Assembly: GCA_035518095.1 (NCBI GenBank)
Contig: DATIXX010000071.1
Coordinates: 16,173 to 80,172 of the forward strand
Length of the DNA: 64,000 nt
Direction: 5' to 3'
Source: Burkholderiales bacterium
GTDB taxonomy: Bacteria; Pseudomonadota; Gammaproteobacteria; Burkholderiales; JAHFRG01
The translations under genes were made by a program, and so were the position numbers. The stretch's first letter is position 1, and each line of letters starts with the position of its first letter. Below the pieces are notes generated by a model. It saw only the letters and a program-made list of their open reading frames with translations. It did no database searches and had not been told where the DNA came from. Positions 37,276-46,068 of the stretch are shown piece after piece.

Positions 37276-38945
37276 TCGGTGACCGCGCCCAAGCTGGCTG
37301 AAGACACAAGTTTTGCGTACTTTGCCATGACCCCATGGGTATAGCGTGGCGCTGGCTGTTGCCAGCCGGCTTTGCGGCGCACAAGTTCCGCATCAGAAAC
37401 ATTAAGCTGCAGTATGCGCTTGATGGCATCGATAGTGATCGAATCGCCTTCCTGCACCAGTGCAATGGTGCCGCCGACAAAAGCTTCAGGCGCAACATGC
37501 CCGACGACCACGCCCCAGGTGCCGCCCGAAAAACGGCCGTCGGTAATCAGCCCGACCTTGTCACCCAGACCTTTGCCGATGATGGCCGAGGTCGGGGCAA
37601 GCATTTCGCGCATTCCCGGCCCTCCTTTGGGCCCTTCGTAGCGAATCACAATCACGTCGCCCGGCTTGATTTTGTCGCCGAGTATGGCTTTCAAACATGC
37701 TTCTTCCGATTCAAAGACGCGGGCCGGTCCGGTGATTACCGGATTTTTCAGGCCGGTAATTTTCGCAACGCAGCCGTCAGTGGCGAGGTTGCCCTTCAGA
37801 ATCGCAAGATGGCCGTGCGGGTAAAGCGGGTTGTCCCATTGTCTGATGACATCTTGGTTTGTGGCCGGGTCATCAGGAACACTATTGAGATTTTCAGCTA
37901 CCGTCTTGCCCGTGATGGTAAGGCAATCACCGTGGATCAGCCCATGGATCAAAAGCATCTTCATGATTTGGGGTACACCGCCCGCCTTGTGCAGATCGGT
38001 TGCAACATATTTGCCCGAGGGTTTCATGTCGCACAGCACCGGCACGCGGCTGCGTATGCGCTCGTAATCATCGAGCACCCACTGCACCTGTGCGGCGTGG
38101 GCAATGGCAAGCCAGTGCAAAACAGCATTGGTCGATCCGCCGGTCGCCATAACCACTGAAACAGCATTCTCGATGGATTTGCGAGTGATGATTTGCCTCG
38201 GAAGGATTTGTTTTTTAATCGCCTCGATCAGGGCGCGCGCCGATTGCGCCGCGCTCTCCGTTTTTTCCGCGTCTTCCGCGGCCATGGTTGAAGAATAAGG
38301 CAGGCTCATGCCAACCGCTTCGATGCTGGTGGACATGGTATTCGCGGTATACATGCCACCGCAAGAACCCGCGCCTGGACAGGAACGGCGTTCGATTTCC
38401 TTAAAATCGTCGCGGCTGAGACGGCCGGCGGTAAATTCGCCCACGGCTTCGAAGGCGGAAACGATGGTGAGGTCCTTGCCCTTGTAATGTCCGGGCTTGA
38501 TGGTGCCCCCATAGACGAAAATCGACGGAATGTTCATGCGCGATATCGCCATCAACGCTCCGGGCATGTTTTTGTCGCAGCCACCGATTGCCAGCACTCC
38601 GTCCATCCATTCCGCCTGCACCGCGGTTTCAATCGAGTCGGCGATCACTTCGCGCGAAACCAGCGAATATTTCATGCCCTCGGTGCCCATGGAAATCCCG
38701 TCGGACACGGTAATGGTGCCAAACACCTGCGGATTGGCCCCGGCCGATTTGAGTTCCGCTTCGGCGCGCGTTGCCAGCTGGTTCAAGCCGGCGTTGCAGG
38801 GCGTAATGGTGCTGTAGGCGTTGGCTACGCCGACCATGGGTTTTCCGAAGTCGACGTCGTGATATCCCATCGCGTAGTACATGGAACGGTTAGGCGCGCG
38901 TTCGTCGCCCTCGGTAACGGCTCTGCTGCGCAGGTTCAAAGGCAT
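37272..38945 (-). CDS. ilvD: Dihydroxy-acid dehydratase
   Basis: IlvD dehydrates dihydroxy acids to the 2-keto acid precursors of valine, leucine and isoleucine, using an Fe-S cluster. The 557-residue protein has the three cluster cysteines in [22 protein letters not shown] and [17 protein letters not shown]. The last of these long stretches and [19 protein letters not shown] near the C terminus are diagnostic. It is coupled to the cyclophilin-fold gene and divergent from lgt. A branched-chain amino acid importer is encoded close by but in a different transcript. Confidence 0.97.
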   Translation of the reverse strand: MPLNLRSRAVTEGDERAPNRSMYYAMGYHDVDFGKPMVGVANAYSTITPCNAGLNQLATRAEAELKSAGANPQVFGTITVSDGISMGTEGMKYSLVSREVIADSIETAVQAEWMDGVLAIGGCDKNMPGALMAISRMNIPSIFVYGGTIKPGHYKGKDLTIVSAFEAVGEFTAGRLSRDDFKEIERRSCPGAGSCGGMYTANTMSTSIEAVGMSLPYSSTMAAEDAEKTESAAQSARALIEAIKKQILPRQIITRKSIENAVSVVMATGGSTNAVLHWLAIAHAAQVQWVLDDYERIRSRVPVLCDMKPSGKYVATDLHKAGGVPQIMKMLLIHGLIHGDCLTITGKTVAENLNSVPDDPATNQDVIRQWDNPLYPHGHLAILKGNLATDGCVAKITGLKNPVITGPARVFESEEACLKAILGDKIKPGDVIVIRYEGPKGGPGMREMLAPTSAIIGKGLGDKVGLITDGRFSGGTWGVVVGHVAPEAFVGGTIALVQEGDSITIDAIKRILQLNVSDAELVRRKAGWQQPAPRYTHGVMAKYAKLVSSASLGAVTD

Positions 38946-38987
38946 GACAGTCCCTCGAAAAGCGGTCGGTAAGGAGGTGTATTTACG

Positions 38988-38993
38988 TATAAT
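38988..38993 (+). promoter_or_regulatory. -10 box upstream of lgt
   Basis: TATAAT lies 43 bp before the lgt start codon in the divergent ilvD/lgt spacer. No convincing -35 hexamer was found at the usual distance. Confidence 0.35.
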
Positions 38994-39036
38994 TGCAATT
39001 CTAACGGAAATACCGCGTACAACCTATTCCAAAACA

Positions 39037-39819
39037 ATGCTCGTCCATCCGCAGATTGATCCGGTTGCAGTGCACATCGGGCCACTCGCAGTTCACTGGT
39101 ACGGATTGATGTACCTTTTAGGATTTGCCCTGGGCATGTTATTAGGACGGTACCGCATAAAAACTCAACCCAATTCTGGATGGACCTATAACCAACTTGA
39201 CGATGTGCTTTTCTACATCGTACTGGGAGTAATTCTCGGCGGCCGCCTGGGCTATGTGTTGTTCTACAAGTTTTCCGATTACCTGCACGAACCGATCAAA
39301 ATATTCTACATCTGGGAAGGCGGCATGTCCTTTCACGGCGGATTACTCGGGGTTGTCCTCGCATTATGGCTGTTTTCCCGCAAATACCGGAAGCACTGGT
39401 TAGCTATAACCGATTTCATCGCACCGTTGGTACCACTAGGGTTGGGCGCAGGACGCATCGGCAATTTTATTAATGGCGAGTTATGGGGACGGCCCACCAA
39501 CGTTCCGTGGGCCATGATTTTCCCGTCAGTGGATAATGTGCCGCGCCATCCTTCCGAACTGTACGAATTCGCTTTGGAAGGAGTCGTACTATTCATTATT
39601 TTGTGGCTGTATTCCGCAAAGCCTCGGCCGCTCGGTGCCGTGTCCGGGATGTTTCTGATCTTCTACGGGCTGTTCCGTTTTCTAGTGGAATTTACTCGCG
39701 CACCCGATTCGTTTCTCGGCCTGCTTGCGTTGGGTTTGAGCATGGGACAGTGGCTTTCTTTACCCATGATTTTCGCTGGTGTCGGGATGATCCTTTGGAG
39801 CTATCGCAAACACGCCTAA
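39037..39819 (+). CDS. lgt: Prolipoprotein diacylglyceryl transferase
   Basis: Lgt attaches diacylglycerol from phosphatidylglycerol to the lipobox cysteine of prelipoproteins in the inner membrane. I start at ATG 39037 ([21 protein letters not shown] is split here as MLVHPQIDP), giving 260 residues; the open frame extends upstream but only antisense to ilvD. Seven hydrophobic helices are apparent, and the signature [16 protein letters not shown] is intact. No Shine-Dalgarno precedes the ATG, while a perfect AAGGAGGTG sits 58 bp upstream with no usable start after it. Confidence 0.95.
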   Translation: MLVHPQIDPVAVHIGPLAVHWYGLMYLLGFALGMLLGRYRIKTQPNSGWTYNQLDDVLFYIVLGVILGGRLGYVLFYKFSDYLHEPIKIFYIWEGGMSFHGGLLGVVLALWLFSRKYRKHWLAITDFIAPLVPLGLGAGRIGNFINGELWGRPTNVPWAMIFPSVDNVPRHPSELYEFALEGVVLFIILWLYSAKPRPLGAVSGMFLIFYGLFRFLVEFTRAPDSFLGLLALGLSMGQWLSLPMIFAGVGMILWSYRKHA

Positions 39820-39928
39820 CGTTGCGTGCGGTGATCTGAAAAAAACTGGAATTTTCCAAGCACGCCAAGACAGATATCGGTTTTTGTATTTTCGCGCTCG
39901 CGTTATTTTTCGGCGCCTGACTGCGCAA

Positions 39929-39957
39929 TTTACGCGTATGTCAATTGAGTATAAGAT
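39929..39957 (+). promoter_or_regulatory. predicted promoter of tRNA-Ala
   Basis: TTTACG (39929-39934) and TAAGAT (39952-39957) are 17 bp apart, each matching four of six consensus bases. Transcription would begin a few bases before the mature tRNA 5' end. Confidence 0.4.
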
Positions 39958-39967
39958 AACAGCCCTC

Positions 39968-40043
<76 letters not shown>

Positions 40044-40257
40044 TTTCTCCCGACAATTTACCTCGGCGCCTGTAGATCCAAAAATTGCCAGAAATGCGGT
40101 AAATCCGGTTCAAAAGTGTAATTTTTTGGATTCTCGTCGAGTACAATTCGCTCATTGCCGGCGAACCTCCGCGGCCATCGGGCGCAGAGTCTTAAGCGAG
40201 GACTCTAATCGAGCTTCGGTATGATTGTTCGGGGAATCCGCCGCCTCCCGTAAATAC

Positions 40258-40263
40258 TATAAT
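40258..40263 (+). promoter_or_regulatory. -10 box upstream of the efflux operon
   Basis: TATAAT lies 25 bp before the start codon of the TolC-like gene. No -35 hexamer at normal spacing is seen, so activator dependence is possible but unproven. Confidence 0.35.
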
Positions 40264-40288
40264 TGCTGGGCAAACAGTTGACGAGAAG

Positions 40289-41722
40289 GTGATCGCTATG
40301 CCGGAATTATGCCTTTCTGCATTCCACAGCTTATCAACGTGGCCACGCCCCGGACGGTGTCGTGCCCGTGCTCTGCTTCTAGTGATACTCATGCTGCCGG
40401 CTTGCGCCACTTACCAAGACCACCCGATCAAGCTCGATGACACGGGACGGGCATTTGAGTCGCGCTCGCTGGGGAACCCCGAGTTGCAGAAGTTCGTCGC
40501 CCAGAACCTGCATCACGACGTCCAACCCTGGCCGCCCCAGCAGTGGGATCTGTCAACATTGTCGCTAGCCGCTTATTACTACAGCCCCGAATTGGACGTT
40601 GCTCGGGCGAAATGGGGTGTCGCCGAGGCGGCGGTAAAAACCGCCGGACAACGGCCGAATCCCATACTTCAGTTGCCGTTCCAATACACCGTGGACGCCA
40701 AGAATGGGGACACGCCTTGGACATACGGCATCAATCTCGACATTCCCATTGAAACCGCGGGCAAGCGCGGTTACCGAATTGCCAAGGCTCGGCAGCTCTC
40801 CCTGTCGGCGCGTCTCGATATGGCAAATACGGCCTGGCAAGTGAGAAGCCGGCTGCGCAGTGAACTACTTAGCTTGTACGCGGAAACCCGAAAAGTTTCG
40901 TACCTGGAGCAGTTGATCCACGCGCAGGAGAATATTGCGAGCATGCTGGATAAGCGGTTTTCACAGGGCGCTGCTTCGGCAGCAGACGTCCACGCTGCGC
41001 GGATTGCTCTCGGCCAATATTGCCGCGATTTGTCTCTCGCGCAAACGCAGATGCGTGACGCTCAAGCCCGAGTCGCCGCAGCGATCGGGATCCCGGTAAG
41101 CGCGCTCCACGATATCAAGATATCGTTTGATGTATTTGATCAAATTCGTTTTGAAGTTCCCACCGATGAAGATCGCTATAGAACGCTACTTGTTCGGCCC
41201 GATTTGCTGAGTGCGCTGGCCAAGTATCAGGCAAGCCAGGCTGCCCTGCAGCTGGAAATCGCCAAGCAATATCCGGACATCCATCTCGGCCCCGGCTATC
41301 TCTACAACAGAGACGGGGATTCATTGGTATTGCCCATTTCCTTCGTTGCATTGCCGCTTTTCAATCGGAATGAAGGTCCCATTGCCGAAGCCGGGGCAAA
41401 GCGGGACGAAGCCGCGGCACAAGTTAAAGCTGTGCAGGCGCGCGCAATCAACGAGGCGGAACAGGCGGTCAGAAATTATTACGCGGCCGAAGACAACCTT
41501 ACTTCTTACGATGCCTTGTTATCTGCCCAGCAGGTCCAGCTAACAGCGCTGCAAAGTGCCTTTGCTTTGGGTGAAGCCGATAGGCTGCAACTAACGCAGG
41601 CGCAGCGCGCATTTTACGCATATCGGCTAGCCGGGGAAGATCCGGTGATCAAGGTTCAACAATCAATCGGCCAGCTGGAAGATGCATTGCAGCGACCATT
41701 GTTGATTTCCGCCGACAAATGA
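40289..41722 (+). CDS. TolC-family outer-membrane efflux channel lipoprotein (CzcC/CusC-like)
   Basis: The outer-membrane tunnel of a tripartite RND pump. The 477-residue protein has a basic N terminus, a hydrophobic stretch and the lipobox LPAC at about residues 36-39, so the mature protein is probably lipid-anchored. The rest is the long helical TolC repeat structure, with paired segments around VAEAAVKTAGQRPNPIL and GPIAEAGAKRDEAAAQVKA, two halves of the alpha-barrel. The stop overlaps the adaptor start as ATGA. Metal specificity cannot be read from sequence. Confidence 0.88.
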   Translation: MIAMPELCLSAFHSLSTWPRPGRCRARALLLVILMLPACATYQDHPIKLDDTGRAFESRSLGNPELQKFVAQNLHHDVQPWPPQQWDLSTLSLAAYYYSPELDVARAKWGVAEAAVKTAGQRPNPILQLPFQYTVDAKNGDTPWTYGINLDIPIETAGKRGYRIAKARQLSLSARLDMANTAWQVRSRLRSELLSLYAETRKVSYLEQLIHAQENIASMLDKRFSQGAASAADVHAARIALGQYCRDLSLAQTQMRDAQARVAAAIGIPVSALHDIKISFDVFDQIRFEVPTDEDRYRTLLVRPDLLSALAKYQASQAALQLEIAKQYPDIHLGPGYLYNRDGDSLVLPISFVALPLFNRNEGPIAEAGAKRDEAAAQVKAVQARAINEAEQAVRNYYAAEDNLTSYDALLSAQQVQLTALQSAFALGEADRLQLTQAQRAFYAYRLAGEDPVIKVQQSIGQLEDALQRPLLISADK

Positions 41723-42852
41723 AAGCCCGATTCGGAATTAGGCCGGTTATTGTTTTCGTTTCACTGATTGTCGCCGTTGCAATACTGGTCCTTGCGATGC
41801 TGCAGATTTGGCGCGGCAACGCGCTTAGCAAGGCCGTTGGGGACGGCAGCGTAAACTCTGATGTGCAACCTGGCGGTGCCGCGTCAAAAAACATATCGAG
41901 TGATAACCTCGCTCCCGGCGCATCAGCCGATAAGACTGCGGCGACAGGTGGTTTTGCATCGGTAAAGCTGAGCGCAGCAATGCAAGCCCAAAGCGGCATT
42001 AAGGCGGAACAGCTTGAAACAGCAAATTATCAGCCTGAAGCTGTGGCTTACGGCACCGTACTCGATTTGCAATCGCTAACCGGACTGCGTACCCGCTTCA
42101 ACGCTGCCTTGGCCGAAGCCGAAATCGCGCGATCCGCGGTAAATGCATCGAAGCAGGAATATGAGCGTAGCAAGGCGCTTTACCAGGATAATCAAAATAC
42201 ATCCTTGAAAGCGCTGCAAATGGCAGAGCAGGCTTACTTAACCGATGAAGCCAGGCTGGCAGCAGCATCCTTGGCGGTTCAGGACATCAAAGGCTCTGCC
42301 CGCCAGCAATTCGGCGAACTGCTGGCGAGTTGGGCACTGGCACGACAATCGCCTGAATTTCAGAAATTTCTCGAGCGAGAGGAAGTCATCGTGCGAATCA
42401 CGCTTCCGCCCGGTCTTAAAATTCCTGCACCGTCCAAGATCCGGCTTGTGGCAAATAATAATCCGCCCGTGATTGGGTACCTGGTTTCAGCGTCCCCGCA
42501 GAGCGATCCGGCAATACTCGGCACCGCATATTTCTATCGCACGGCGACGGTGCTTGCAGCGGGCACGCACGTGGCGGCGCATTTTGCGACATCACACCTG
42601 CTGCAGAAGGGGGTGTCTATTCCTGGCGCTGCCGTCGTCTGGTATGCCGGCCAGGCGTGGGCGTACGTGCAGCTGGATCAGGACCGCTTCGAGCGACGCC
42701 CAGTACCCGAGGACTATCTGCAAAATGGCGGATATTTTGTGACCCAGGGTTTTAAACCTGGGGATCGGGTAGTCGTAACGGGCACCCAGCTCGTGCTCTC
42801 CGAAGAACTCCGCTCGCAAATACAAACCGGTGAAAGCGAAGAGAACAATTAA
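41719..42852 (+). CDS. RND efflux periplasmic adaptor (atypical)
   Basis: The membrane-fusion protein linking channel and pump. The 377-residue protein has an N-terminal membrane anchor (about 9-30), a linker rich in Ala, Gly and Ser, and a short beta segment. A helical hairpin (about 130-215) and C-terminal beta domains follow, ending with GDRVVVTGTQLVLSEELRSQ, typical of CusB/CzcB. The usual first half of the lipoyl domain before the hairpin (a VxAPxxGxVxxxxVxxGxxVxxGxxL pattern) is not seen: the chain passes directly from AYGTVLDLQSL into the helices. It overlaps the channel gene by 4 bp. Confidence 0.82.
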   Translation: MKARFGIRPVIVFVSLIVAVAILVLAMLQIWRGNALSKAVGDGSVNSDVQPGGAASKNISSDNLAPGASADKTAATGGFASVKLSAAMQAQSGIKAEQLETANYQPEAVAYGTVLDLQSLTGLRTRFNAALAEAEIARSAVNASKQEYERSKALYQDNQNTSLKALQMAEQAYLTDEARLAAASLAVQDIKGSARQQFGELLASWALARQSPEFQKFLEREEVIVRITLPPGLKIPAPSKIRLVANNNPPVIGYLVSASPQSDPAILGTAYFYRTATVLAAGTHVAAHFATSHLLQKGVSIPGAAVVWYAGQAWAYVQLDQDRFERRPVPEDYLQNGGYFVTQGFKPGDRVVVTGTQLVLSEELRSQIQTGESEENN

Positions 42853-42904
42853 TCCCGCACAGCAATTCGGGTTCATTTTCAGTCAAGAATAACAGGAAGC
42901 AGCC

Positions 42905-45900
42905 ATACTTTCCTCTATCGTCCGTTTTTCAGTTCGCTTTCGCGGCGTGGTCATTGCTTTGGCCTGCTTGATGCTCGGCTTCGGCATTTACACATTTTTC
43001 AAATCCAGACTGGACGTGTTTCCTGAATTCGCGCCCCCCTTGGTGGTTATACAGACCGAAGCACCGGGACTCTCCTCAGAACAAGTGGAAGTACTGGTAA
43101 CCCAGCAGATCGAAAACGCGCTGCGCGGGACCATCGGCCTCGACACCATGCGTTCACAGTCGATTCAGGGGCTTTCTGTAATCAGCATGACGTTTAACAG
43201 CGGTACCAACATCTACCGCGCACGGCAGTTGGTCACAGAAAGGCTTAATGTGCTCGCAGGACAACTGCCCCGCGGGGTACAGTCACCCGCAATGACACCG
43301 CTTTCTTCTTCCGCCAACCAGTTGCTGGCAATCGGATTGACTTCCGATTCCCGTACTCCGATGGAACTTCGCACGATTGCTGATTGGACCGTAAAACCGG
43401 TGCTCCTGAGTGTGCCAGGTGTGGGCAGCGTTAGCGTATTCGGGGGAGAGGTAAAACAGCTTCAAGTGCAGATCGATCGGCGAAAACTCATGCTTTACAA
43501 CCTGTCGATGCAGGATATTTTGACCACGGCGCGGCGCTCGACTGGAGTGCGCGGCGGGGGATTTCTTGAGAACGAAAACCAGCGCATCATCATCAACACG
43601 CAAAACGAGGACCTGACTCCCGCGCAATTGGCGCAGGTCGTCGTCCAGCAAAAAAACGGCGCCAGCATTCGGCTGGGCGATATCGGTGAAGTTGCTTACG
43701 GTGCGGCACCTGCCATCGGTGGCGCATTGGTCGAGGGACAGCCCGGCGTGATCATGATGATCAATAGCCAGTTTGGTGCTGACACGCTTACGGTATCGCA
43801 GGCCGTTGAAAAATCCCTGAAGAGCTTAAATCCGTTTTTTGCCGCCAACCGCGTGGTACTTCACCCCGACTTGTTCAGGCCTGCTAATTTTATTCTGGCG
43901 GCTATTAAAGGACTGAGCAGAGCTCTCTTGCTCGGCGCAACGCTGGTAGTGATTGTGCTGTTTTTATTCCTGTTCAATGTCCGCACCGCGTTCATTTCTG
44001 CAACGGCTATTCCGCTGTCGCTGCTTGGCGCCGTTATTGCTCTGCATTACCTGGATGTGAGCCTAAACACGATGACGCTCGGGGGCTTGGCGATTGCCCT
44101 TGGCGAAATCGTGGACGACGCCATTGTCGATGTGGAGAACATCTTCCGGCGGCTGCGGATAAACCGCACGCTGCCACATCCCCTGCCTGCTACTCAAGTC
44201 ATCGTCAACGCTTCGGTTGAAGTGCGCAGCGCTGTGGTCTATGCCACCTTCATTGTGGCTCTCGTATTCACGCCGGTGCTGGCGCTTTCAGGGGTTGCCG
44301 GCAAGCTGTTCGCCCCGCTTGCGCTCGCTTATATCCTGGCGATTTTGACGTCGCTTGCTGTCGCATTGACGGTAACCCCGGCACTTGCTTACGCGATGCT
44401 GCAGCGCATGCGGTTTGCAACCGAGGACCCCTGGTTGATCCGCAAATTGAAAGCGGGATATGTAATCGCTATCAGTCAGGTTGAACGCCATACCAATGGC
44501 GTAATGGCGGGCGTTGCGTTGCTTTGCGTCGGCGCGCTGGCGGTGCTGCCGCTTTTCTCCGTACGGTTCCTGCCGGAGTTAAGGGAAGGGCATTACATCG
44601 TTCACATGACGGGGATACCGGGAACGTCTCTCGACGAGGCGCTGCGGCTGGGCGGAGAAGTCACTGCGGCGCTACAGAAACTTCCGGGCGTACGCTCGGT
44701 TTCGCAGCGCGCAGGCAGGGCTGAAAAATGGGTCGACACCACAGGAGTGCATGTCAGTGAATTTGACGTCGACCTCAAGCCGTCAAGCGGCGAGGAGCAA
44801 AGGCGATTGCTGAATCAGATACGGCAGACGCTCAGTCGAATCCCGGGAGTGGTTTTTACGGTACGGACATATCTCACCGAACGCATTGAAGAAACGATTT
44901 CCGGATACACGGCCCAGGTTATCGTGAATATTTTCGGCAATGATCTTGATGTGCTGGACCTGAAGGCCGCGCAAATCACAAAAATCCTGAGCAACATTCG
45001 CGGCGCCTCGGGCGTGCAAATGCAGTCCCCACAAGGCACTCCGCAGTTGGTGATACGCTTGCGGCCGGAACAGATGGCGCGCTGGGGCTTTACCCGCCTC
45101 GACGTGCTTGACTCCATCCAGGCCGCTTATGAAGGCGCAGTTGTTGGGGAAGTCTACGAGGGTAGCCGCATCGTCGATGTTTCCGTTTTATTGAACGCGG
45201 CATCGCGTCTTAATCCCACCGAGGTCGGTGCTCTGCCTCTGCGGACGCCTCAAGGCCTAATCATCCCACTGCATGAAGTCGCAGATATCTTCATGGCCTC
45301 GGGTCGCTATATTATTTTGCACAGCGGGGCCCAGCGGCTGCAGACGGTCACTGCCAACGTAATAGGCCGGGACGTACCGGGCTTTGTCGATGAAGCGCGC
45401 AAGCGCATAGATCGAGAAGTATCATTTCCCAGAAACTTTTACGCGGTTTTTACCGGTGAGGCGGAAGCGCAGACGCAATCGCAATGGGATCTGTTCGTCT
45501 ACTCGATTATGGCGGGCGTGATCGTCATCGCCCTGCTTTTTTTGGCTTTGCGAAGCAGCAGGGCGCTGCTGCTGGTGATGGTCAATCTTCCTTTCGCCCT
45601 GGTCGGCGGTGTATTGATTGTTTGGGTCACTGGGGGGGAGCTCACCTTGGGCTCTCTGGTCGGTTTTGTCACCCTTTTCGGCATTACCCTGCGTAACTCC
45701 ATCATGTTGATTTCCCATTACCAGCATTTGGTGAGCGCAGAAGAAATGACGTGGGGAATGGACGCCGCCATCCGCGGCGCGACCGAGCGCCTGGTGCCGA
45801 TTTTTATGACCGCCCTGGTAACCGCGCTCGGGCTGCTGCCCCTTGCAATTCAGAGTGGAGAACCTGGAAACGAAATTGAGGGGCCCATGGCGACCGTCAT

Positions 45901-45991
45901 CCTCGGCGGACTTATCACGTCCACGCTGTTAAACCTGTTTGTCTTGCCTGCTCTCGCATTGCGCTACGGCCGGTTCGCTCAGACCGGTTGA
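42905..45991 (+). CDS. Heavy-metal-type RND efflux pump (CusA/CzcA family), apparent AUA start
   Basis: The proton-driven inner-membrane pump of the tripartite system. With the ATA at 42905 as start the product is 1028 residues and begins LSSIVRFSVRFRGVV, as CusA/CzcA proteins do, with AGGA seven bases upstream of the codon. The first canonical start, GTG 42947, lies inside the first membrane helix. An in-frame TAA at 42890 excludes any upstream start. Twelve hydrophobic helices flank two large periplasmic domains. The TM4 region reads ALGEIVDDAIVDVENIFRRL, with the acidic residues used for proton relay. Substrate is unknown; a metal cation is likely from the family. Confidence 0.88.
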   Translation: MLSSIVRFSVRFRGVVIALACLMLGFGIYTFFKSRLDVFPEFAPPLVVIQTEAPGLSSEQVEVLVTQQIENALRGTIGLDTMRSQSIQGLSVISMTFNSGTNIYRARQLVTERLNVLAGQLPRGVQSPAMTPLSSSANQLLAIGLTSDSRTPMELRTIADWTVKPVLLSVPGVGSVSVFGGEVKQLQVQIDRRKLMLYNLSMQDILTTARRSTGVRGGGFLENENQRIIINTQNEDLTPAQLAQVVVQQKNGASIRLGDIGEVAYGAAPAIGGALVEGQPGVIMMINSQFGADTLTVSQAVEKSLKSLNPFFAANRVVLHPDLFRPANFILAAIKGLSRALLLGATLVVIVLFLFLFNVRTAFISATAIPLSLLGAVIALHYLDVSLNTMTLGGLAIALGEIVDDAIVDVENIFRRLRINRTLPHPLPATQVIVNASVEVRSAVVYATFIVALVFTPVLALSGVAGKLFAPLALAYILAILTSLAVALTVTPALAYAMLQRMRFATEDPWLIRKLKAGYVIAISQVERHTNGVMAGVALLCVGALAVLPLFSVRFLPELREGHYIVHMTGIPGTSLDEALRLGGEVTAALQKLPGVRSVSQRAGRAEKWVDTTGVHVSEFDVDLKPSSGEEQRRLLNQIRQTLSRIPGVVFTVRTYLTERIEETISGYTAQVIVNIFGNDLDVLDLKAAQITKILSNIRGASGVQMQSPQGTPQLVIRLRPEQMARWGFTRLDVLDSIQAAYEGAVVGEVYEGSRIVDVSVLLNAASRLNPTEVGALPLRTPQGLIIPLHEVADIFMASGRYIILHSGAQRLQTVTANVIGRDVPGFVDEARKRIDREVSFPRNFYAVFTGEAEAQTQSQWDLFVYSIMAGVIVIALLFLALRSSRALLLVMVNLPFALVGGVLIVWVTGGELTLGSLVGFVTLFGITLRNSIMLISHYQHLVSAEEMTWGMDAAIRGATERLVPIFMTALVTALGLLPLAIQSGEPGNEIEGPMATVILGGLITSTLLNLFVLPALALRYGRFAQTG

Positions 45992-46068
45992 CGCGCTTTA
46001 ATCCCTGTTCGCACGGGATGTGGAAAGCCTTGGGTGAAGCAACGTTTTTCTTTTTATCGCCTCGCTGT

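Noticed and set aside
38971..38979. Perfect Shine-Dalgarno AAGGAGGTG as evidence for an earlier lgt start or a leader peptide
   Set aside because: No ATG, GTG or TTG follows at usable distance in a frame of meaningful length, and the family start is the ATG at 39037.
40077..40131. Inverted repeat TCCAAAAATT / AATTTTTTGGA downstream of tRNA-Ala
   Set aside because: The stem is AT-rich with a loop of over 30 bases, so it is a poor terminator, and chance is likely in this AT-rich spacer.
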